DNA from: M55B127 sp034521955
GTDB taxonomy: Bacteria > Bacillota > Halanaerobiia > Halanaerobiales > M55B127
DNA length: 64,000 bases
Assembly: GCA_034521955.1 (NCBI GenBank)
Contig: JAXHLT010000005.1
Span: forward strand, 79,030-143,029
Reading direction: 5' to 3'
A model generated the notes under the pieces. That model saw only the letters and a program-made list of their open reading frames with translations, searched no databases and was not told the origin of the DNA. Shown here one piece after another: positions 39,898 to 48,523 of this stretch (positions are counted from its first letter, which is position 1; the number at the start of each line of letters is the position of its first letter). The translations under genes and the position numbers were made by a program.

Positions 39898-39926
39898 TTG
39901 ACAGAGTAAAATAATAAAGGTATAAT
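39898..39926 (+). promoter_or_regulatory. Consensus promoter of the TetR-ABC operon
   Basis: Perfect TTGACA, 17-base spacer, perfect TATAAT. The strongest sigma-A-type promoter noticed in the window. Confidence 0.93.
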
Positions 39927-39942
39927 ATGAATATAGAGTCAT

Positions 39943-39958
39943 GTGAATATATAGTCAC
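39943..39958. promoter_or_regulatory. Putative TetR operator
   Basis: GTGAATATATAGTCAC, a 16-bp palindrome with one mismatched pair, lies 17-32 bases after the -10. Repression at this place would block the operon, so it is a good candidate for the adjacent TetR protein. Confidence 0.5.
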
Positions 39959-39985
39959 TACACATATAAGAGAGGGGGAAATTAA

Positions 39986-40615
39986 TTGCCGAGTGAGACC
40001 TTTTATAATTTAAATGAAAGTAAAAAGCAAAGGGTTCTTAATTCTGCTATTAATGAATTTGCAGAATACGGATATACAAAGGCAAGTATAACAAGAATTG
40101 TAAATGAAGCAAAAATTGCTAAAGGAAGCTTTTATCAATATTTTGAAAACAAATTTGATTTATTTGAGTATATAATTGAATTAGTATTTGAGAGAAAAAT
40201 GAAGTATATAAATAAAAAGATTAATACCAATAACGATAAATTCGATTTTTTTGAATATTGGAGGATGTTAAATAAAGCTGGAATTAAATTTGCGAAGGAT
40301 AATAAACAGTTAGCAATAATTTCTTTAAGTTTAATTAAAAATAAAGATAAAAATGAATTTAAAAAAATCATTGATAAATTTCAACCAGTGGGCAATGAAA
40401 TGTTTGAAAAGCTTTTAGAGAAAGCTCTAAGAGAAGGACAGATCAGAAATGATATTGATAAAAAATATATTTCCCATCTGTTATATAAATCTAGTTTTTT
40501 TATTACAGAATACTTTTTAGAAGAAAATGATGTAGATAATTTTGATGAGTTTTTACCTTTAGTTGAAAACATGATGGATATAATTGGTTTTGGAATTAAA
40601 AAGGAGGTTGACTAA
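39986..40615 (+). CDS. TetR/AcrR family transcriptional regulator
   Basis: A 209-residue regulator starting at TTG after GAGGGGG. The N-terminal TetR HTH (about 10-57) contains RVLNSAINEFAEYGYTKASI and KGSFYQYFENKFDLFEY; the rest is the helical ligand/dimer domain. It is first in an operon with an ABC transporter, LolA-like protein and outer-membrane barrel, with a consensus promoter and palindrome before it, so it probably represses this operon. The inducer is unknown. Confidence 0.9.
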   Translation: MPSETFYNLNESKKQRVLNSAINEFAEYGYTKASITRIVNEAKIAKGSFYQYFENKFDLFEYIIELVFERKMKYINKKINTNNDKFDFFEYWRMLNKAGIKFAKDNKQLAIISLSLIKNKDKNEFKKIIDKFQPVGNEMFEKLLEKALREGQIRNDIDKKYISHLLYKSSFFITEYFLEENDVDNFDEFLPLVENMMDIIGFGIKKEVD

Positions 40616-41326
40616 ATGGCATTGTTAAAATTAGATGATATTAAAAAGATATATCATCAGGGAAAGATTGATGTTCCAGCCATAAGAGGTATATCTCTCG
40701 ATATTGAAAAAGGAGAATTCACCACTATTTTTGGACCCTCTGGATCTGGAAAAACAACATTGCTAAATATTATTGGTTGTTTAGATAAACCTAGCAGTGG
40801 GGATATAACATATGAAAGTCAAAAGAAGCTCTCTGAATTAAATAACAATGAATTATCTGATTTCAGAAGATATAATCTAGGCTTTATTTTTCAGGGACAT
40901 AATTTAATTCCAGTATTAACAGCATTTGAAAATGTAGAATTTGCAATTAGAATTATTGATGAAATTTCGAAAAAAGAAAGAAGAAAAAAAGTTTTTGATA
41001 TATTAGAATCAGTAGGGTTGAAAGGATTGGAAAACAGAAAACCAAATGAGCTTTCCGGTGGCCAAAAACAAAGAGTAGCTATTGCAAGGGCACTGGTTAA
41101 AAACCCAAAATTGGTTTTAGCTGACGAACCGACAGCAAATTTAGATTCTGAGACAAGTGAAGAAGTCTTAGATATAATGCTTAAAATGAATAAGAAGTTC
41201 GGAACTACCTTTATTTTTTCTACCCATGATCCTCAAGTTATGAGGTATGCTAGGAGATTGATTGAAATAAGAGATGGAAAGGTAACTAATGATGAACAAG
41301 GAGAGGATTTGGATGTTCCTCACTAA
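40616..41326 (+). CDS. ABC transporter ATP-binding protein (LolD/MacB type)
   Basis: This 236-residue ATPase has Walker A GPSGSGKT (40-47), signature LSGGQKQRVAIARAL, Walker B LVLADEPTANLD and the H-loop STHD. The closest subfamily is LolD/MacB/FtsE, which powers mechanotransmission rather than transport through the membrane. Its ATG follows the tetR stop directly, and its 3' end overlaps the next permease by 14 bases. Confidence 0.93.
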   Translation: MALLKLDDIKKIYHQGKIDVPAIRGISLDIEKGEFTTIFGPSGSGKTTLLNIIGCLDKPSSGDITYESQKKLSELNNNELSDFRRYNLGFIFQGHNLIPVLTAFENVEFAIRIIDEISKKERRKKVFDILESVGLKGLENRKPNELSGGQKQRVAIARALVKNPKLVLADEPTANLDSETSEEVLDIMLKMNKKFGTTFIFSTHDPQVMRYARRLIEIRDGKVTNDEQGEDLDVPH

Positions 41327-42551
41327 ATTGGCTTTAAAAAATTTAACAAGACATAAAAAAAGAACTATAATAACTGCCTTTGTAATATCTTTTGGTATTT
41401 TTATCTTTCTAGTATCGGATTCTTTAATGGTTGGAATGAGTGATTTAACGTTAAATAATAGTATTAATCTTCAAACTGGACACCTTCAGGTAATGAAAGA
41501 AGAGTATTGGGAGAACAAAGATGAATTACCTATGAATAATTTAATCGAGGAAGACTCAAATATTATAAATGATATCAAAAATACTGTGAGTTCAGATAGT
41601 TATACTTCTAGGCTATTATTTGGTGCAACAATAAATAATGGCAGTGAAGATTATCCTATTAATGCTATCGGAATTAAACCAGATGATGATCAAAAAGTAT
41701 TTGATTTAAAAGAATATATCTTAGAAGGTGAGATGTTTACCGGTGGACAAAATGTTGTAATTGGTAAAGGATTAGCTGACTTAATGGGTTTTAATGTGGG
41801 CGATTATGTTACTTTATTATTCAGAACAGAAGAAGGAACATTTAATACAATTGATGCTCAATTGTCAGGTGTAATTGATTCACCACATCCTGAAATTAAT
41901 GAATTTCATGTATATCTTCCTTTACAATTAGCTCAAGATTCTTTAAATATTGGTAATAAGGTAAGTAAATATCTGTTTAAATTAAAAGAGAGAGATAAAT
42001 CTATAACAGCAGCAAACAATCTTAACTCTCTTTTTAATGATACTGGTTCAAATTTACATGCCTATAATTGGGAACAACTATCCCAAGAGTTACTGGCAAT
42101 GATTCAGCAGGGAAATATCGAAAATATGATTATGTTAATTATTATTATAGTGTTAGCAACAGTTGGGGTAATTAATACAGTTATATTATCTGCTTTAGAA
42201 AGATTAGAAGAAATTGGTATGATGAAAGCCTTGGGATTAAAGGTAAGAGAAATTGTTTATATTTTTGTTATTGAATCAGCAGGAATAGGAATAATTGGTT
42301 CGTTTTTTGGTGTATTAATTGGTGGTATAGGTGTATATTTTATGAGCAATTATGGTCTAAGTGTTTCATCTATGACAGAGGGACAATCTACTTTTGGTAT
42401 ACCTATTGCTGATAAATTGTATGGGGGTTGGGAAATTAGCACATTTATATTCATATTTTTCTTTGGAATATTAGTTTCTATTTTAGCCAGTATTTTGCCG
42501 GCAATATGGGGTGCGAAAAAAGATCCAGTTAAAGCCATATACCATAAATAG
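41313..42551 (+). CDS. ABC transporter permease, FtsX/MacB fold (1)
   Basis: A 412-residue protein. I chose the ATG at 41313 because AGGAGAGG lies 6 bases before it. A first membrane helix (about 18-40) is followed by a large periplasmic MacB-type domain (about 45-265) and three C-terminal helices, with EEIGMMKALGLKVREI in the cytoplasmic loop, the FtsX-family mark. It pairs with the next gene, so the transporter is probably a heterodimer like LolC/LolE. Confidence 0.88.
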   Translation: MFLTKLALKNLTRHKKRTIITAFVISFGIFIFLVSDSLMVGMSDLTLNNSINLQTGHLQVMKEEYWENKDELPMNNLIEEDSNIINDIKNTVSSDSYTSRLLFGATINNGSEDYPINAIGIKPDDDQKVFDLKEYILEGEMFTGGQNVVIGKGLADLMGFNVGDYVTLLFRTEEGTFNTIDAQLSGVIDSPHPEINEFHVYLPLQLAQDSLNIGNKVSKYLFKLKERDKSITAANNLNSLFNDTGSNLHAYNWEQLSQELLAMIQQGNIENMIMLIIIIVLATVGVINTVILSALERLEEIGMMKALGLKVREIVYIFVIESAGIGIIGSFFGVLIGGIGVYFMSNYGLSVSSMTEGQSTFGIPIADKLYGGWEISTFIFIFFFGILVSILASILPAIWGAKKDPVKAIYHK

Positions 42552-42564
42552 GAGGTGTCAGTGA

Positions 42565-43824
42565 ATGAAATTTTTATTAACGCTTGCCGGGAGAAATCTT
42601 TTTAGAAATAAAATACGAACTATTGTATCTCTGTTTGCAATAGCTATTGCTGTAATGGTTGTTATCTTTGCGCGGGGACTTATAATAGGAATATTAGATT
42701 CTTCCTATTCCCTATATATACAATATGATTCTGGTCATCTTAAAGTAATAGATGAAACATATGATCAGAAGGAAAAACTTTTATCTTTAAGACATCCTGT
42801 AGATGGATTTGAAGGTGAAGGGGTATTACCAATGGTTGAAAAGATTGAATCTATTGAAGGTATAAACATAGTGATTCCTAGACTTAAGTTTGGAGCAATG
42901 GCCAGTCCTGGTGACGAAATTATACGTATGTTAGGATGGGGTGTAGATCCTGATAAAGAATTAGAATTTACTGACATTAAGTCTAATTTTGTAAGGGGAA
43001 GAATGGTCGAACCTAATAAAAGAGAAATAGTTTTAGGAAGTGGCTTACTAAATAAGGTCAATAAATCTGTTGGAGATAGTTTAACTATTGTATATAATAA
43101 TTCTTTTGATTCTTTTAAAGGTTCAACATTTGAAATAGTAGGAGAAATTGATCATTATCTACCGTTAATTAATGAGAGGTTGTTTTATATACCTCTTGAT
43201 CAGGCTCAACGAATATTAATAATGGAAAATAGTGCAACTGAAATATTAATAAAAGCCGATTCTATGAATGAGGCCGATGAAATCAAACCTAAAATTGAAC
43301 AAATAATTAATAATAATGATGCAAGAGGAAAATATATTGTTCAAACCTGGGATGAGGCTAATCCGATGTTAAAATTATTTAATGTAGCTGAATACATATA
43401 TAATGTTATATATATACTACTGGTTATTTTAGCAGCTGTTGTTGTAATAAACACTATGGTGATGATCGTAAAAGAAAGAACTCAAGAAATTGGAATGATG
43501 AGAGCATTGGGATTAAGAAGCAAAGAAATCTTAACATTGTTTATTATCGAAGGAAGTTTTTTAGGTATTGTAGGTAGTTTCTTTGGAGCAATTTTTGGAG
43601 GTATGTTAACAAAGTATTTATCTGTTCATGGAATAGATTATACTCAAGCAGTTGAAGGTATGATGGAAGAATTTTTCATGAATCCAGTATTATATCCTGT
43701 TTATAATTTAGAAAATGTTATTTTCGGATTTTTACTTGGTTCAATTGTAACTGCTTTAACTTGTATTATACCTGCTAGAAGAGCGGCTAAACTTGAACCT
43801 CATGATGCTTTAAGGAATATTTAA
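42565..43824 (+). CDS. ABC transporter permease, FtsX/MacB fold (2)
   Basis: A 419-residue protein with the same layout as its neighbour: N-terminal helix (about 15-38), periplasmic domain (about 45-285), then three helices with QEIGMMRALGLRSKEI. The conserved end CIIPARRAAKLEPHDALRNI is typical. RBS GGAGGTG. It is 13 bases after permease 1 and 15 before the LolA-like gene. Confidence 0.9.
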   Translation: MKFLLTLAGRNLFRNKIRTIVSLFAIAIAVMVVIFARGLIIGILDSSYSLYIQYDSGHLKVIDETYDQKEKLLSLRHPVDGFEGEGVLPMVEKIESIEGINIVIPRLKFGAMASPGDEIIRMLGWGVDPDKELEFTDIKSNFVRGRMVEPNKREIVLGSGLLNKVNKSVGDSLTIVYNNSFDSFKGSTFEIVGEIDHYLPLINERLFYIPLDQAQRILIMENSATEILIKADSMNEADEIKPKIEQIINNNDARGKYIVQTWDEANPMLKLFNVAEYIYNVIYILLVILAAVVVINTMVMIVKERTQEIGMMRALGLRSKEILTLFIIEGSFLGIVGSFFGAIFGGMLTKYLSVHGIDYTQAVEGMMEEFFMNPVLYPVYNLENVIFGFLLGSIVTALTCIIPARRAAKLEPHDALRNI

Positions 43825-43839
43825 TGGAGGTGTATAAAA

Positions 43840-44574
43840 ATGAAAAAAATTACTTTATTTTTAATAATCTCACTATTTATATTTTCGACTTCTGCTTTGG
43901 CTATTACAGCGGAAGAGATTATTCAACATCGTGATGATAATGAGTTTATTAAAACAGCAAGAATTGAATCAACTATGATTATTAATAACAGGGGAAGAAA
44001 ATTAGAAAAAAATATGGTATCTTTAATTGAAGGAGATAATGGATTAACAGAATTCATAAATCCTATGGACCGCGGTACTAAATTTTTAAAACGAGATGAT
44101 AATTTATGGATGTTTTTCCCAGATGCAGAAGATGTTGTTAAATTATCTGGTCATATGTTAGAAAGAGGTATGATGGGTAGTGACTTTTCATACAAAGATA
44201 TGATGGAATCAGAAAAATATCTTGAGTTATATAACTTTGAATTAATAGGAGAGGAAGAATATCAGGGAAGAGAATGTTATAAGATTGAAGCTACTAAAGT
44301 CGAAGGGGCTGAAGTATCTTATTATAAAAGAATTTCATGGATTGATAAAGAAAGATTTATTGGACTAAAAGAAGAGTTGTATGCAGAAAGTGGTCGTTTA
44401 TTAAAAGAGATTGTTGTTACAAGGACAGAGGAAATTCAAGGAAGATGGTATCCAATGGAGTCAACAATGGAAAATAAGTTGAGAGAAAATACTAGTACCA
44501 CTTTTATTATAAATTCAATTGAGTTTAATCCCGAAATACCAGAAGGAACTTTTTCATTAGAATCATTACAATAA
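43840..44574 (+). CDS. Outer membrane lipoprotein-sorting (LolA-like) protein
   Basis: A 244-residue protein with a signal peptide (about 1-21, ending ALA) and no lipobox. The mature part matches the LolA-like sorting-protein family (PF17131): repeated beta strands with DRGTKFLKRDDNLWMFFPDA, DFSYKDMME and an EGTFSLESL end. Such proteins carry hydrophobic cargo across the periplasm. The operon position, between the ABC permeases and an outer-membrane barrel, fits a carrier from inner to outer membrane. The cargo is not known. Confidence 0.85.
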   Translation: MKKITLFLIISLFIFSTSALAITAEEIIQHRDDNEFIKTARIESTMIINNRGRKLEKNMVSLIEGDNGLTEFINPMDRGTKFLKRDDNLWMFFPDAEDVVKLSGHMLERGMMGSDFSYKDMMESEKYLELYNFELIGEEEYQGRECYKIEATKVEGAEVSYYKRISWIDKERFIGLKEELYAESGRLLKEIVVTRTEEIQGRWYPMESTMENKLRENTSTTFIINSIEFNPEIPEGTFSLESLQ

Positions 44575-44598
44575 TATAATGTTAAAGGAGGGTTATTA

Positions 44599-45696
44599 GT
44601 GTTTTCAAAACGGGTATTATTTATCACGATTGTGTTTTTATTAATAGTTACTTCACCATCATTAGCATATCAATTTGGTGGAGAACTAAATACTGGAGTT
44701 AATGCTCTATTTTATGAAAATACAAATCAAAACCAAAATTTAATATATGAAAATGTAAACTTGGAATTGAATTTTGAGAATGCAAACTTTGAAATATCAG
44801 CAAAAAATAGTTATGGTTATACAGATAATAATTATAATTTAGATATTTCTTTGAAAAAGGCTTATATAAGACATAAATTTAAAGATATTAGATTAACTTT
44901 AGGCAAACAACCTGTGTCTTGGTCTTTTGGCTCATTAATTAATACTGTTGATTATAACTTAGGGGCAGAAACATTAGATCAAGAAACTTCTGCTAAATAT
45001 GTAAATGCTTTAGAGTTAAGTTATCCTATTAACTGGTATAGTAGCTTATCTTTAGTTAATGAGTTTAATCCCGATTATGATAAAATAGGTTTTAGGGCTA
45101 GAACTTTAGTGAAAGATTATGATATTAGTTTAAATTATGTAAATAAAGAAGTTAATAATCAAAACAACTCAAGATTAGGTTTATCTTTTAAGGGAGATAT
45201 AGGAAATGTTGGTATTTATGGTTCTGTATTGAATTTAAATAATAATACTAATAATATTAGTACTAATGCTTATATGCTAGGGTCAGATTATAGTTATATT
45301 CTAGACGGTGGTTATGGAAACAGATTATATTTCCAAGGTGAATATCACATGATTGAAAATAATGAAGGAATTTTTGAAGTATTAAACTCTTTGGGGAAAA
45401 CTGTATCTAGTTCAGAAGAGCAGTTGATGAAATTGTTTAATTCTGATTATCTTAAAATATTTCTAGGTAATGTAAGTTACAATATTAACGACTTTAGTTC
45501 AATAGGAGTTTTCTCAATAACCTCATTAGATGACGGAAGTACTGCATTAATACCAAATTATAGTAATCAACTCAGTTCAAATACATCTTTAAATATCAAA
45601 TTATCCTATCTAAGTGGTAAAGAGGATGATTTTTTAGGCTCTGGTCAACTACTGCCCAAAGCTGTTTTGAATGTTGAATTAAGTTACATCTTTTAA
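44599..45696 (+). CDS. Predicted outer-membrane beta-barrel protein
   Basis: A 365-residue protein starting at GTG after GGAGGG. The signal peptide is about 1-23 (ending SLAY). The mature chain has many alternating amphipathic strands of 8-12 residues and ends in LNVELSYIF, with the C-terminal Phe expected of Bam-inserted barrels. LGKQPVSWSFGS recalls porin/DUF1302-type barrels. It is last gene of the TetR-ABC-LolA operon and overlaps a convergent small ORF by 18 bases. Substrate unknown. Confidence 0.75.
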   Translation: MFSKRVLFITIVFLLIVTSPSLAYQFGGELNTGVNALFYENTNQNQNLIYENVNLELNFENANFEISAKNSYGYTDNNYNLDISLKKAYIRHKFKDIRLTLGKQPVSWSFGSLINTVDYNLGAETLDQETSAKYVNALELSYPINWYSSLSLVNEFNPDYDKIGFRARTLVKDYDISLNYVNKEVNNQNNSRLGLSFKGDIGNVGIYGSVLNLNNNTNNISTNAYMLGSDYSYILDGGYGNRLYFQGEYHMIENNEGIFEVLNSLGKTVSSSEEQLMKLFNSDYLKIFLGNVSYNINDFSSIGVFSITSLDDGSTALIPNYSNQLSSNTSLNIKLSYLSGKEDDFLGSGQLLPKAVLNVELSYIF

Positions 45697-45852
45697 TTTA
45701 TTTTCAAGTTCTTTTTCGGATAGTTGGTCCATATCATCAAGCAGGGAAAGTATCTTTTGAAAATCTTCTTCAGATATTTTCCCTTCATTTTTTAATTTCT
45801 CATATTTATTTGTAAACTCATATACAATCTTTAAATCAATATCTTTACTCAC
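45679..45852 (-). CDS. Small acidic hypothetical protein downstream of dnaB
   Basis: A 57-residue frame starting at GTG that overlaps the dnaB stop by 8 bases, as coupled genes do. The sequence is Lys/Glu-rich and helical with EGKISEEDFQKILSLLDD. I do not recognise a family. Its 3' end overlaps the convergent barrel gene. It could be a chance frame. Confidence 0.4.
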   Translation of the reverse strand: MSKDIDLKIVYEFTNKYEKLKNEGKISEEDFQKILSLLDDMDQLSEKELENKLKDVT

Positions 45853-47227
45853 CTGGAATCATACCCTCCAAAGATACATTTTCCGGATCTACAAATGCTA
45901 TGTAATCTTCTTCGAACTTCAGTTTTACAGATCCAGTTTGGCCAGTACGTTGTTTAGCTATAATAATATCTGTATCTTGTTCAGTACCCTCAGCTTCAGC
46001 CTTTTCTCTAGCAGCTGCACTGGTATGGGCATGTCTATATAAAAAGATTACACCATCAGCGATTTCCTCAATATTACCGGAATCTCTAAGGTCAGACAAT
46101 ACTGGTCTCTTATCCTGTCTTGATGTAAAACTTCTACTAATTTGAGAAATCAAAACAATTGGGACTTCTAATTCAGAAGCAAGGTTTCTAAGCTGTAACA
46201 CGATTTCTCCGACAGCTCTTGCGGTGTTTTGAGCATGTTCTTGAGGAAGCTGTATCATTTGTAGGTAATCGACTATAACAAGGCTTAAATCATCCATTTG
46301 AGCTTTAAATTTTCTAAGTCTTGCCCTTATTTGAGCAACATTTAGACCTCTTTCATCAGAGATTGCAAGAGGAAACTCATGTAAATCATCTAATGCTTTA
46401 GATATTCTTTTATCTTCCTGGTCATTTGTTTCTCCCTGATTATATTTCCAACCATTAACTTTTGCTTCCTGTATAATCATTCTATCTACAATTTCCTGTG
46501 CTTCCATCTCTAAGCTTATTATAGCTGTTGGTTCACTTCTTTTCAGGACATTTTTTGCAATGTTGATTGCAAAGGCAGTTTTACCCATACTTGTTGAAGC
46601 TGCTATTACATTTAAGTGTCCTCTTTTGAAACCACCGATTAAATTATCAAGTGAAATAAATCCAGTTTGTAAGCCGACATCAACTTTATTGTCTTTTCTT
46701 TTCAAATATGCTTCAAATGATTCTAATAGTGCTTCTTCCATGGTATAGATATGTTTATCTAAATCATTTGATTCATTGGTTGCGGCAAATATTATTTCTT
46801 GAGCCCTTGATTGATATTCAGAGATATCTAACTCAGTTGTTTGTGCTAGTTTATCTATTTTTTTAGAAGCTCTTTGTAAAAGATCTTTTTGATGATTTGT
46901 TTTTATAATATCGATAGTAGGTTTAAGTTCTTCAGGAGTGCTAAAACCTGAGGTTAAATTTTCTATCATTTCTTCTGGTCTTTTCACAATATTTTCATTT
47001 TTAAGTTTTAGAAATAGTTTAGTTTTAGAAATTTGATTATCTCGCTCAAATTGTTTTAATAATATATCATAGATAAGTTGTGCTTTTGGATTTAGAAAGT
47101 GTTTTGTCTCTAAAACATCAGCTACTTCATCAATCTTATTTGGATACTGTAAGAGAATAGATAAAAGTTGGAACTCTTGTTCTACACTATCTCCAGTTTT
47201 TCCAGTATAATTTTGCTCTAAAGCCAT
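45845..47227 (-). CDS. dnaB: Replicative DNA helicase DnaB
   Basis: A 460-residue hexameric helicase (Bacillus DnaC). The N-terminal domain (about 15-120) is followed by a RecA-fold ATPase with Walker A STSMGKT (211-217), Walker B LVIVDYLQMI, and the arginine-finger region KQRTGQTG near 425. It is on the minus strand and so points toward oriC, unlike the rplI-dnaC order of Bacillus. A DnaD-like gene precedes it by 23 bases. Confidence 0.95.
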   Translation of the reverse strand: MALEQNYTGKTGDSVEQEFQLLSILLQYPNKIDEVADVLETKHFLNPKAQLIYDILLKQFERDNQISKTKLFLKLKNENIVKRPEEMIENLTSGFSTPEELKPTIDIIKTNHQKDLLQRASKKIDKLAQTTELDISEYQSRAQEIIFAATNESNDLDKHIYTMEEALLESFEAYLKRKDNKVDVGLQTGFISLDNLIGGFKRGHLNVIAASTSMGKTAFAINIAKNVLKRSEPTAIISLEMEAQEIVDRMIIQEAKVNGWKYNQGETNDQEDKRISKALDDLHEFPLAISDERGLNVAQIRARLRKFKAQMDDLSLVIVDYLQMIQLPQEHAQNTARAVGEIVLQLRNLASELEVPIVLISQISRSFTSRQDKRPVLSDLRDSGNIEEIADGVIFLYRHAHTSAAAREKAEAEGTEQDTDIIIAKQRTGQTGSVKLKFEEDYIAFVDPENVSLEGMIPGE

Positions 47228-47250
47228 TATTAATCCTCCTGTTAAGATCT

Positions 47251-48306
47251 TTAATTAAGATCTTCGATATCCCATTCAAATGTATTCCAATTATTTTTTT
47301 TATTAGAAGTTTTAAATTTATTATTATTTTCATTTGAATTTTTGTTATAACTATTGTTATCTAAAATATTTTTGGCCTGCTCAATATTTTGCACCTTGTT
47401 TTCTTTAAGTGGTATAATAAAATTATCTTCAATATATTTTAATGATGGTTGGCCATCACTTTTTCGTTTAAAGGCTTCTTTAATAGCATATTTAGCAATA
47501 GAGAGGTTAATTCCTTCATTTTTGTTTAACCAATCATGGAAAATTTCCATTTGGGTCTCTGTTACATTATACCAATTTTTTAAGCCATAACATTTTGCCA
47601 ATTCATTTGTTTCTCTATACATTTTATCAAAATGTTTAAGTCTTTCATATTCAAAGATATCTTTATTATACCAATCATCAATTATTCCGTGAAGATAATA
47701 AAAACCTTCCTTTTTGTTTTTGTTATTCTTTTTGAACCATTTATTTGTTCTCCTGATTAGTTCTTTAAGCATTTTTTTGTCAAAATCATCTATCCAGCAT
47801 TCGATTTCATCTATTAACATAGAGTGATCTATTTTATCAGGTAAAAAACTTAAAAGGGCTTTTTTTATATCTTCTTTATTAAAATTATTCTCGTCGATAA
47901 CCTTGTTACGATAAGATGTTAAATTTTCATTGTTAACCTGATCATTATCATTGTTAATAAAACAAGAATTATCTATTTTATTTAAATTTACAGATATTAT
48001 ATGACTATAGTTTCCAGTTCGGTTCTTATCTATTTTTATATAATTATTATCCTCTAAAAAATTTAATCCCTTTATAGTATTTTCACGATCAAGTGGTAAA
48101 AAACCTGCTATTAGAGCTGGATTTGTTTTTATTGTGTTATTATTATCAAGATGAGTTAATATATATATAAATACAGGCAGAGAAGGGCCGGGTAGCGATT
48201 TTAAAAACCCATTATTTATACTTTCACGACCTAATTCAATACTCTGTTTTTCATCATCACAACAGATTCTAATTTTTTTATGTTCGATTAGTTTTATATT
48301 TTTCAA
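47251..48306 (-). CDS. DnaD-like replication initiation protein
   Basis: 351 residues from a TTG at 48306, 6 bases after AAGGGTGAG; the frame extends upstream but without a ribosome site. An N-terminal winged-helix-like part (about 50-125) precedes two DnaD/DnaB_2-type helical segments: one ending GFYYLHGIIDDWYNKDI and a second around LKNWYNVTETQMEIFHDWL. DnaD/DnaB proteins help load the replicative helicase in Firmicutes. Its position directly before dnaB supports that role. The call is by pattern only. Confidence 0.65.
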   Translation of the reverse strand: MKNIKLIEHKKIRICCDDEKQSIELGRESINNGFLKSLPGPSLPVFIYILTHLDNNNTIKTNPALIAGFLPLDRENTIKGLNFLEDNNYIKIDKNRTGNYSHIISVNLNKIDNSCFINNDNDQVNNENLTSYRNKVIDENNFNKEDIKKALLSFLPDKIDHSMLIDEIECWIDDFDKKMLKELIRRTNKWFKKNNKNKKEGFYYLHGIIDDWYNKDIFEYERLKHFDKMYRETNELAKCYGLKNWYNVTETQMEIFHDWLNKNEGINLSIAKYAIKEAFKRKSDGQPSLKYIEDNFIIPLKENKVQNIEQAKNILDNNSYNKNSNENNNKFKTSNKKNNWNTFEWDIEDLN

Positions 48307-48457
48307 TTTTAACTCACCCTTGTAAAAAATTATACATGTTTTAGTTATAAAATACAATGCAAAATTTTTATTGAAAATATTAAAATAATTTAAAATAGAT
48401 ATCTATATTATTAATTTTTACTAAAAGTTAATAATAGGACCTTTTAACTTTGCTGGC

Positions 48458-48486
48458 TTGACAGTAAATATCTTATTTGCTAATAT
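48458..48486 (+). promoter_or_regulatory. Promoter of purB
   Basis: Perfect TTGACA, 17-base spacer, TAATAT. Predicted start near 48493, about 31 bases before the purB TTG. It shows that upstream in-frame codons are not translated. Confidence 0.75.
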
Positions 48487-48523
48487 TAAAACGGAAACGA
48501 TAAATAAAGAAAGGAAGATAATT

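Noticed and set aside
48458..48523. Upstream extension of purB by 22 residues
   Set aside because: The extension begins on the -35 of the purB promoter; the TTG at 48524 has a ribosome site and the family N-terminus.
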